The notes under the pieces were generated by a model. That model did not search any database and was not told where the DNA came from. It saw only the letters and a list, made by a program, of their open reading frames with translations. A stretch of DNA of 64,000 nt, taken from assembly GCF_015712065.1 (NCBI RefSeq), contig NZ_JACFYZ010000008.1, positions 124,001 through 188,000 on the forward strand. The letters are read 5' to 3'. This stretch comes from Ectopseudomonas chengduensis. GTDB lineage: Bacteria > Pseudomonadota > Gammaproteobacteria > Pseudomonadales > Pseudomonadaceae. This document shows positions 18,007-25,077 of the stretch, one piece after another (positions within the stretch are counted from its first letter, which is position 1; each line of letters starts with the position of its first letter). Made by a program: the position numbers and the translations under genes.

Positions 18007-18944
18007 TTCGCCTCTGCTGTATCGCATCGATCGTTCTACTCACAGCCTGCGCTCGCTCCCCGGTGTTATCACCGGTGGGCGAGCGTTTGCCTGAGCGGGT
18101 GGAACTCACCGACGTTCCCTTCTTCCCCCAGGACGCCTATCAGTGCGGCCCGGCCGCCTTGGCCACCATGCTCAACCAACGTGGCGTGCTGACTACGCCT
18201 GGTGCGCTCAAGGACAAGGTCTATATCCCCAGCCGTGAAGGCAGCCTGCAGGTGGAGATGGTCGCCGCCGCACGCAATCACGAAATGCTGGTGTATCCGC
18301 TGCAGCCACGTCTGGAGGCGGTGCTCGCCGAGGTGGCCGCCGGTAACCCGGTGCTGGTGCTGCAGAACCTGGCGTTCGACTGGTATCCGCAATGGCACTT
18401 CGCGGTGGTGGTGGGTTACGACCGTCGCGAGCGCACGCTGATCTTGCGCTCGGCCACCACGCGCAGGCTCGAAGACAGCTTCAATAGCTTCGACAGAACC
18501 TGGGCGCGCGGTGGTCGCTGGGCGGTAGTGACACTGCCACCGGAGCGCCTGCCGGCACAGGCCGATATGCATGTCTGGATGAAGGCCGCCAACGACCTCG
18601 AGCAAACCGGCAATGCCCAACCGGCGCGGCGCGCCTATCGCCGAGCGACGGAGGCCTGGCCGGAGCAGGCGCTGCCCTGGTTCGCCCTGAGCAACAGCCG
18701 TTACGCCGATGGTGACCGTAAGGGCGCCGAGCAGGCATTGCGTGAGAGCCTCAAGCGCGAACCGGATTTCGCCGCAGGTTGGTTCAATCTGTCGCAGGTG
18801 CTAGGGGAGCAGGCTTGTGCCCGCGAGGCGCAACAGGCTCAGACTTGTGCGCAGCGCCTGGCTCCGGAGGATTCGCGCTTCGCTGCGCCACCTAGTGTCG
18901 GTGGTTCTGCCGGGCAATGTCAGGCCTTGCCGGCTTGTCCATGA
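17991..18944 (+). CDS. PA2778-type lipoprotein with C39-like peptidase fold and TPR
   Basis: A 317-aa predicted lipoprotein (lipobox LTAC near residues 18-21). The peptidase C39-like domain has the Cys motif QCGPAALATML (about 49-59) and the His in WHFAVVVGYD (about 136). Tetratricopeptide-like helices follow (about 195-290). Active-site residues look intact, so it may cleave or bind a peptide in the periplasm; the small partner encoded just upstream is the obvious candidate (inference). It ends facing the minus-strand oxidase across a shared terminator. Confidence 0.8.
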   Translation: MHKSLIRLCCIASIVLLTACARSPVLSPVGERLPERVELTDVPFFPQDAYQCGPAALATMLNQRGVLTTPGALKDKVYIPSREGSLQVEMVAAARNHEMLVYPLQPRLEAVLAEVAAGNPVLVLQNLAFDWYPQWHFAVVVGYDRRERTLILRSATTRRLEDSFNSFDRTWARGGRWAVVTLPPERLPAQADMHVWMKAANDLEQTGNAQPARRAYRRATEAWPEQALPWFALSNSRYADGDRKGAEQALRESLKREPDFAAGWFNLSQVLGEQACAREAQQAQTCAQRLAPEDSRFAAPPSVGGSAGQCQALPACP

Positions 18945-18950
18945 TGCAAA

Positions 18951-18982
18951 CGAAAACGGCGCCCTCGGGCGCCGTTTTCGTT
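18951..18982. terminator. Bidirectional terminator
   Basis: A 14-bp perfect stem (18951-18964 with 18969-18982), CTCG loop, A-rich on the left arm and T-rich on the right. It serves the two convergent genes on either side. Confidence 0.9.
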
Positions 18983-18993
18983 GATGGACGCGA

Positions 18994-20277
18994 TTACACG
19001 CCGAGTTTGTCACGCAGCGTGTAGTACCAGGCGCCGAGGGCGCTGAAGGGGACCTGGAACATCCGTCCGCCGGGGAAGGGGTAGTGCGGCAACCCGGCGA
19101 ACGCATCGAAGCGCTCGGCCTGACCACGTAACGCTTCCGCCAGCACCTTGCCCGCCAGGTGCGTGTAGGTGACGCCATGGCCGCTGCAGCCTTGCGAGTA
19201 GTAGATGTTGTCGCCGATACGACCGACCTGCGGCAGGCGCGACAGCGTCAGCAGGAAGTTGCCGGTCCAGGCGAAATCGATCTTCACGTCCTTCAACTGC
19301 GGGAAGGTCTTGAGCATTTTCGGCCGGATAATCGCTTCGATGTTCGCCGGATCGCGTGCGCCATACACCACACCACCGCCGTAGATCAGGCGCTTGTCAC
19401 CGGTTAGGCGGTAGTAGTCGAGCAGGTAGTTGCAGTCTTCCACGCAGTAGTCCTGCGGCAGCAGGCTGGCGGCGACTTCATCGGACAGCGGTTCGGTGGT
19501 GATCACCTGGGTGCCGCACGGCATCGATTTGGACGCCAGCTCCGGCACCAGGTTGCCCAGGTAAGCGTTACCTGCGACGACCACGAACTTGGCTTTGATA
19601 CGGCCTTGCGGGGTGTGTACCACCGGGTTGGCGCCACGCTCGATGCGAGTCGCTGGAGACTGTTCGTAGATCACTCCACCGAGCGACTCGACAGCGGCAG
19701 CTTCGCCGAGCGCCAGGTTCAACGGATGGATATGGCCGCCGCTCATGTCCAGCATGCCGCCGATATAGTTGTCGGTGGCGACCACTTCGCGGATACGCTT
19801 GGCGTCCATCAACTCCAGCTGGGTATGGCCGTATCGCTCCCACAGTTTCTTCTGCGATTCCAGATGGCCCATCTGCTTGCTGGTCAGCGCGGCGAACACG
19901 CCGCCATCCTTCAGGTCGCACTGGATGTCGTACTTGGCGATGCGCTCACGAATGATGCGGCCGCCCTCGAAGGCCATCTGTCCGAGCAGTTGTGCCTGCT
20001 TGGGGCCGACCGTGCGTTCGATCACGTCGATATCGCGGCTGTAGCTGTTGACGATCTGTCCGCCGTTACGACCCGATGCGCCGAAGCCGACCTTGGCCGC
20101 TTCAACAATGCTCACCTTGAAACCGTTTTCCAGCAGAAACAGTGCAGTGGACAGGCCGGTGTAACCCGCACCGATGATGCACACATCGGTTTCCACTTCG
20201 CCTTGGAGGGTAGGGCGTTGCGGGACGGGGTTGGCTGAAGCGGCGTAATAGGATTGTGGATATGCCGTGTGCGCCAT
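18994..20277 (-). CDS. FAD-dependent amine oxidase, PauB/PuuB type
   Basis: A 427-aa DadA-fold oxidoreductase. An N-terminal dinucleotide-binding motif (CIIGAGYTGLSTALFLLENG, about 33-52) and a GASGRNGGQ flavin motif are clear. The start MAHTAYPQSYYAASANP closely resembles the gamma-glutamylputrescine oxidases of Pseudomonas polyamine catabolism (PauB) as I recall them; substrate assignment is by this similarity only. It is a single gene, transcribed towards the PA2778-type gene, with no polyamine genes next to it in the window. Confidence 0.8.
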   Translation of the reverse strand: MAHTAYPQSYYAASANPVPQRPTLQGEVETDVCIIGAGYTGLSTALFLLENGFKVSIVEAAKVGFGASGRNGGQIVNSYSRDIDVIERTVGPKQAQLLGQMAFEGGRIIRERIAKYDIQCDLKDGGVFAALTSKQMGHLESQKKLWERYGHTQLELMDAKRIREVVATDNYIGGMLDMSGGHIHPLNLALGEAAAVESLGGVIYEQSPATRIERGANPVVHTPQGRIKAKFVVVAGNAYLGNLVPELASKSMPCGTQVITTEPLSDEVAASLLPQDYCVEDCNYLLDYYRLTGDKRLIYGGGVVYGARDPANIEAIIRPKMLKTFPQLKDVKIDFAWTGNFLLTLSRLPQVGRIGDNIYYSQGCSGHGVTYTHLAGKVLAEALRGQAERFDAFAGLPHYPFPGGRMFQVPFSALGAWYYTLRDKLGV

Positions 20278-20419
20278 CTTGAACCTCTGTTCTTTATTTT
20301 TTACGAATGATCCGATGCTACCTGAGTTGAAAATGGCCGGCTAGTGTCCGTGCAAAATATTCAACGATCCGGTTTCGATAAAAAATTGGCCTATTTCAGT
20401 GAGTTAGCGAAAAAACCTG

Positions 20420-20447
20420 TTGACGGCCAAAAAGATCTGCGTAGAAT
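20420..20447 (+). promoter_or_regulatory. tRNA-Val promoter
   Basis: TTGACG (20420-20425), 16-base spacer, TAGAAT (20442-20447). The tRNA begins 14 bases further on. Confidence 0.75.
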
Positions 20448-20460
20448 GCGCACCCATCGA

Positions 20461-20537
20461 AGGCACATAGCTCAGTTGGTTAGAGCACCACCTTGACATG
20501 GTGGGGGTCGTTGGTTCGAGTCCAATTGTGCCTACCA
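20461..20537 (+). tRNA. tRNA-Val (anticodon GAC)
   Basis: 77 bases including an encoded CCA end. The acceptor stem AGGCACA/TGTGCCT, anticodon stem CCACC/GGTGG with loop TTGACAT, and T arm GTTGG-TTCGAGT-CCAAT all pair. Confidence 0.95.
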
Positions 20538-20544
20538 AATCGAT

Positions 20545-20574
20545 AAAAAGGGGTCGCTAAGCGACCCCTTTTTT
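20545..20574 (+). terminator. Terminator of tRNA-Val
   Basis: AAAAAGGGGTCGC-TAA-GCGACCCCTTTTT: perfect stem and T tract. The following 229 bases up to thrS hold no gene or leader element that I can recognise. Confidence 0.92.
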
Positions 20575-20803
20575 ATTGCTCGGATTTTTCGAGCAGGTTT
20601 TACGTGTTTGTTTCAAGCGGCAGCTTGTCAGGGCTCAGGCTTTCTGAAAGCATCCGCACTCTTTTACTTCCAGTGACTCTGGTTCGGTCTGGTTGGCCTT
20701 CGGGCTCCTGCCATCGTTAGGTGGGTACACCGCTGAATCGCTTCCTGGCTCATCCCAACCCACGTGACCTTTGGTAGGGGTCACCACTAGGAGAGGAGGC
20801 GCC

Positions 20804-22726
20804 ATGCCCATCATTACTCTTCCCGACGGCAGTCAACGTTCGTTCGATCATCCGGTATCCGTGCTGGAGGTCGCGCAATCCATTGGTGCAGGCCTGGCCA
20901 AGGCCACCCTGGCTGGCAAGGTAAACGGCAAGCAGGTCGATGCCTGTGACGTGATCGATACCGATGCCACCTTGCAGATCATCACGCCGAAGGACGAAGA
21001 AGGGCTGGAAATCATCCGCCACTCCTGCGCTCACCTGGTTGGGCATGCAGTCAAGCAGCTGTATCCGAACGCCAAGATGGTGATCGGCCCAGTTATCGAT
21101 GAAGGCTTCTATTACGACATCGCCATCGACCGCCCCTTCACTCCGGAAGACATGGCGGCCATCGAAAAGCGCATGGCTGAGCTGATCGACAAGGACTACG
21201 ACGTTATCAAGAAGATGACGCCGCGTGCCGAGGTCATCGAGCTGTTCAAGTCGCGTGGCGAGGAATACAAGCTGCGTCTGATCGACGATATGCCGGATGA
21301 GCAGGCCATGGGGCTGTACTTCCATGAAGAGTACGTCGACATGTGCCGCGGCCCGCACGTGCCGAACACGCGCTTCCTCAAGGCGTTCAAGCTGACTCGC
21401 ATTTCCGGTGCCTACTGGCGCGGTGACTCGAAGAACGAGCAGCTGCAGCGTATATACGGCACTGCCTGGGCGGACAAGAAGCAGCTGGCTGCTTATATCC
21501 AGCGCATCGAAGAGGCTGAAAAACGCGATCACCGTCGCATCGGCAAGCAGCTGGATCTGTTCCACCTGCAGGAAGAAGCGCCGGGAATGGTGTTCTGGCA
21601 CCCCAATGGCTGGACTGTCTACCAGGTGCTGGAGCAGTACATGCGCCAGGTGCAGCGTGAGAACGGCTATGTTGAGGTGCGCACGCCACAGGTGGTCGAT
21701 CGCATTCTCTGGGAGCGTTCCGGGCATTGGTCCAACTACGCCGAAAACATGTTCACTACGGCTTCGGAAAACCGCGACTACGCGGTGAAACCGATGAACT
21801 GCCCGTGCCACGTGCAGATCTTCAATCAGGGCCTGAAGTCTTACCGCGACCTGCCGCTGCGTCTGGCCGAGTTCGGTGCCTGTCACCGTAACGAGCCGTC
21901 CGGCGCGCTGCACGGCATCATGCGTGTGCGTGGCTTCGTGCAGGACGATGCGCATATCTTCTGCACCGAGGATCAGGTCAAGAAGGAAGCAGCCGATTTC
22001 ATCAAGCTGACCCTGCAGGTCTATGCGGACTTCGGCTTCAGCGATATCGCCATGAAGCTTTCGACCCGTCCTGCCAAGCGCGTGGGCTCCGACGAGCTGT
22101 GGGATCGCGCCGAAGGCGCGCTGGCCGAGGCGCTGAACGAATCCGGCCTGGCCTGGGAATATCAGCCGGGTGAGGGCGCCTTCTACGGTCCGAAGATCGA
22201 ATTCACCCTGCGTGACTGCCTGGGGCGTAACTGGCAGTGCGGTACGCTGCAGTACGATCCGAACCTGCCTGAGCGCCTGGATGCCAGCTACATCGCCGAA
22301 GACAACAACCGCAAACGCCCGGTCATGTTGCACCGTGCGATCCTCGGTTCGTTCGAGCGTTTCATCGGTATGTTGATCGAGCATTACGCCGGTTCCTTCC
22401 CGGCTTGGCTCGCTCCGACCCAGGCGGTGATCATGAATATCACCGACAAGCAGGCCGATTTTGCCCGTGAAGTCGAGAAAACTCTCAATCAAAGCGGTTT
22501 TCGTGCCAAGGTTGACTTGAGAAACGAAAAGATCGGCTTTAAAATCCGCGAGCATACCTTGCTCAAGGTTCCCTATCTCTTGGTTATTGGAGATCGGGAA
22601 GTCGAGACTCGATCCGTTGCTGTCCGTACCCGTGAAGGCGTCGATCTGGGCTCTCTGCCCATCGAGCAGTTCGCCTCGCAGTTGCAGCAAGCGGTTTCCC
22701 GGCGTGGTCGCCAAGATTTGGAGTAA
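20804..22726 (+). CDS. thrS: Threonyl-tRNA synthetase
   Basis: A 640-aa class II synthetase. TGS domain (1-61), editing domain with the zinc-type HxxxH (HSCAHLVGHA, about 73-82) and the later CRGPHVPNT, then the catalytic core with MNCPCHVQIF, the RMAEFG-like motif 2 region (RLAEFGACHRNEPSG) and the C-terminal anticodon-binding domain. The start at 20804 follows GGAGG; a longer frame from 20771 adds 11 unsupported residues. It heads the translation block thrS-infC-rpmI-rplT. Confidence 0.98.
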   Translation: MPIITLPDGSQRSFDHPVSVLEVAQSIGAGLAKATLAGKVNGKQVDACDVIDTDATLQIITPKDEEGLEIIRHSCAHLVGHAVKQLYPNAKMVIGPVIDEGFYYDIAIDRPFTPEDMAAIEKRMAELIDKDYDVIKKMTPRAEVIELFKSRGEEYKLRLIDDMPDEQAMGLYFHEEYVDMCRGPHVPNTRFLKAFKLTRISGAYWRGDSKNEQLQRIYGTAWADKKQLAAYIQRIEEAEKRDHRRIGKQLDLFHLQEEAPGMVFWHPNGWTVYQVLEQYMRQVQRENGYVEVRTPQVVDRILWERSGHWSNYAENMFTTASENRDYAVKPMNCPCHVQIFNQGLKSYRDLPLRLAEFGACHRNEPSGALHGIMRVRGFVQDDAHIFCTEDQVKKEAADFIKLTLQVYADFGFSDIAMKLSTRPAKRVGSDELWDRAEGALAEALNESGLAWEYQPGEGAFYGPKIEFTLRDCLGRNWQCGTLQYDPNLPERLDASYIAEDNNRKRPVMLHRAILGSFERFIGMLIEHYAGSFPAWLAPTQAVIMNITDKQADFAREVEKTLNQSGFRAKVDLRNEKIGFKIREHTLLKVPYLLVIGDREVETRSVAVRTREGVDLGSLPIEQFASQLQQAVSRRGRQDLE

Positions 22727-22731
22727 TAACT

Positions 22732-23277
22732 ATTAAGCGTGAAATGAGACAGGACAAACGGGCCGCCCCTAAGGCGCCGATCAACGAAAACATCACCGCT
22801 CGTGAAGTGCGCCTGATTGGCGCAGACGGCGAGCAGGTTGGTATTGTTTCGATCGATGAGGCATTGCGCGTGGCTGAAGAAGCCAAGCTGGATCTGGTAG
22901 AGATCTCTGCTGACGCACTGCCGCCAGTTTGCCGCATCATGGACTACGGCAAGCACCTGTTCGAGAAGAAGAAGCAGGCTGCTATCGCCAAGAAGAACCA
23001 GCACCAGCAGCAGATTAAAGAAATCAAGTTTCGTCCAGGGACGGAAGATGGGGATTACCAGGTAAAACTACGCAACCTGGTACGTTTCCTTGAAGATGGG
23101 GACAAGGCCAAGGTATCTCTGAGATTCCGCGGTCGTGAGATGGCTCACCAGGAACTGGGTATGGAGCTGTTGAAGCGGGTCGAAGCTGACCTCGCTGAAA
23201 TCGGCACTGTAGAACAGCATCCTAAGCTGGAAGGACGCCAGCTGATGATGGTCATCGCACCCAAGAAGCGTAAATAA
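22732..23277 (+). CDS. infC: Translation initiation factor IF-3
   Basis: A 181-aa initiation factor that binds the 30S subunit and checks the start codon. N domain (APINENITAREVRLIGADG), linker, and C domain (IKFRPGTEDGDYQ, RFRGREMAHQELG). The start is taken as ATT at 22732: GGAG lies eight bases upstream, within the end of thrS, while the first ATG (22744) would remove four conserved residues (IKRE). An AUU start is the known autoregulatory device of infC in enterobacteria. An in-frame ATA at 22726 is the other possibility. Confidence 0.95.
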   Translation: MKREMRQDKRAAPKAPINENITAREVRLIGADGEQVGIVSIDEALRVAEEAKLDLVEISADALPPVCRIMDYGKHLFEKKKQAAIAKKNQHQQQIKEIKFRPGTEDGDYQVKLRNLVRFLEDGDKAKVSLRFRGREMAHQELGMELLKRVEADLAEIGTVEQHPKLEGRQLMMVIAPKKRK

Positions 23278-23337
23278 TCTACCGGGCACTGGCAGGCCTG
23301 ATGGTTATCAGTTGTTAATGAATGCGGAGTACAAAAC

Positions 23338-23532
23338 ATGCCAAAAATGAAAACCAAGAGCGGTGCTGCGAAGCGCTTCCTGAAGACTGCTACAGGCTTC
23401 AAGCACAAGCACGCTTTCAAGAGCCACATCCTGACCAAGATGTCCACGAAACGTAAGCGCCAGCTGCGTGGCAGCTCGCTGATCGGTCCGTCGGACAAAG
23501 CTAAAGTCGAGCGCATGCTGCGCGTTCGTTAA
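23338..23532 (+). CDS. rpmI: Ribosomal protein bL35
   Basis: A 64-aa basic large-subunit protein starting MPKMKTKSGAAKRF, with the family's lysine/arginine-rich body. It lies between infC and rplT as in nearly all gammaproteobacteria. Confidence 0.98.
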   Translation: MPKMKTKSGAAKRFLKTATGFKHKHAFKSHILTKMSTKRKRQLRGSSLIGPSDKAKVERMLRVR

Positions 23533-23561
23533 TCGGTCAAGATACTTAGAGGTAATTACTC

Positions 23562-23918
23562 ATGGCTCGTGTTAAGCGTGGCGTTATCGCTCGTGCTCGT
23601 CACAAAAAGATTCTGAAACTGGCTAAAGGCTACTACGGCGCTCGTTCGCGTGTGTTCCGTGTTGCCAAGCAGGCTGTCATCAAGGCTGGTCAATATGCCT
23701 ACCGTGACCGTCGTCAGAAAAAACGTCAGTTCCGCGCACTGTGGATCGCTCGTATCAACGCTGGTGCTCGCGTCAACGGTCTGTCCTACAGCCGTCTGAT
23801 CGCTGGCCTGAAGAAAGCGTCGATCGAAATCGACCGTAAGGTTCTGGCTGATCTGGCAGTGAACGAAAAAGCGGCGTTTGCTGCGATTGTCGAGAAAGCT
23901 AAGGCCGTTCTGGCTTAA
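23562..23918 (+). CDS. rplT: Ribosomal protein bL20
   Basis: A 118-aa large-subunit assembly protein (MARVKRGVIARARHKK start, GYYGARSRVFRVAKQ). It is often the autogenous repressor of the infC-rpmI-rplT operon. GAGG precedes the start. Two hairpins follow before pheS. Confidence 0.98.
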   Translation: MARVKRGVIARARHKKILKLAKGYYGARSRVFRVAKQAVIKAGQYAYRDRRQKKRQFRALWIARINAGARVNGLSYSRLIAGLKKASIEIDRKVLADLAVNEKAAFAAIVEKAKAVLA

Positions 23919-23931
23919 GTCCCCCGACAAT

Positions 23932-23997
23932 CACCGGGTTCGCCCGGTGGCAACGTCAAAGATAGGGGAAGAGCCTTAACAGCTCTTCCCCTATTTC
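23932..23997 (+). terminator. Tandem hairpins between rplT and pheS
   Basis: CACCGGG-TTCG-CCCGGTG (23932-23949), then a 13-bp stem at 23962-23974/23982-23994 with a seven-base loop. The T run after it is short (TTTCG), so it may be a partial terminator or attenuator before pheST. No phenylalanine-rich leader peptide is seen. Confidence 0.65.
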
Positions 23998-24014
23998 GTA
24001 TCTGGAGTCTGTAA

Positions 24015-25031
24015 ATGGAAAATCTGGATGCATTGGTCTCGCAAGCTCTCGAGGCCGTGCAACGAAGTGAAGATGTCAATGCCCTGGAACAGCTCCGGGT
24101 TCAGTACCTTGGCAAGAAAGGCGAACTGACCGCCCTGATGCAGACTCTGGGCAAGCTGTCGGCCGAAGAGCGCCCACAGGCTGGCGCCCTGATCAACACT
24201 GCCAAGAATCAAGTGCAAGACGCCCTGAATGCCCGCAAATCCGTGCTTGAGCAGGCCCTGCTCGCCGAGAAGCTGGCGTCCGAGCGGATTGATGTGACCC
24301 TGCCTGGCCGTGGTCAGGCATCCGGTGGTCTGCACCCGGTCACCCGCACCCTCGAGCGTGTCGAGCAGTTCTTCACCCATATCGGCTACAACGTGGCCGA
24401 GGGTCCGGAAGTCGAAGACGACTATCACAACTTCGAGGCGCTCAACATCCCTGGCCACCACCCGGCGCGGGCGATGCACGACACCTTCTATTTCAACGCG
24501 AACATGCTGCTACGCACCCACACCTCGCCGGTGCAGGTGCGCACCATGGAGTCGCAGCAGCCGCCGATCCGTATCGTTTGCCCTGGTCGTGTGTATCGCT
24601 GCGACTCCGATATCACCCACTCGCCGATGTTCCATCAGGTCGAAGGCCTGCTGGTCGACGAGGACATCAGCTTCGCTGACCTCAAGGGCACCATCGAGGA
24701 ATTCCTCCGCGTGTTCTTCGAAAAACCACTGGGTGTGCGTTTCCGTCCGTCCTTCTTCCCGTTCACCGAGCCGTCGGCCGAAGTCGACATGCAGTGCGTG
24801 ATGTGTTCCGGCAAGGGCTGCCGCGTGTGCAAGCAGACCGGCTGGCTGGAAGTGATGGGCTGCGGCATGGTGCACCCGAACGTGCTGCGCATGAGCGGTA
24901 TCGACCCGGAGAAATACTCCGGCTTCGCCTTCGGCATGGGTGTCGAGCGCCTGGCCATGCTGCGTTACGGCGTCAATGACTTGCGCCTGTTCTTCGATAA
25001 CGACCTGCGGTTCCTGGCGCAATTTCGCTAG
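24015..25031 (+). CDS. pheS: Phenylalanyl-tRNA synthetase alpha subunit
   Basis: A 338-aa class II catalytic subunit. N-terminal coiled coil (about 1-90), then the core with HPARAMHDTFYF, motif 2 region (RIVCPGRVYRCDSDITHSP) and motif 3 (GFAFGMGVERLAMLRYG). Works as alpha2beta2 with PheT. It starts 17 bases after the hairpin. Confidence 0.98.
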   Translation: MENLDALVSQALEAVQRSEDVNALEQLRVQYLGKKGELTALMQTLGKLSAEERPQAGALINTAKNQVQDALNARKSVLEQALLAEKLASERIDVTLPGRGQASGGLHPVTRTLERVEQFFTHIGYNVAEGPEVEDDYHNFEALNIPGHHPARAMHDTFYFNANMLLRTHTSPVQVRTMESQQPPIRIVCPGRVYRCDSDITHSPMFHQVEGLLVDEDISFADLKGTIEEFLRVFFEKPLGVRFRPSFFPFTEPSAEVDMQCVMCSGKGCRVCKQTGWLEVMGCGMVHPNVLRMSGIDPEKYSGFAFGMGVERLAMLRYGVNDLRLFFDNDLRFLAQFR

Positions 25032-25077
25032 CAACTGCCCCCCTCGTGATCGAATTCGTTTAAGGAGAACAGACAAC

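Noticed and set aside
20576..20803. Possible T-box or riboswitch leader before thrS
   Set aside because: No T-box, specifier loop or terminator/antiterminator pair is visible, and T-boxes are not expected in this group.
20750..22714. 654-aa minus-strand frame opposite thrS
   Set aside because: thrS is unmistakable on the plus strand; the frame is a codon-bias artefact.
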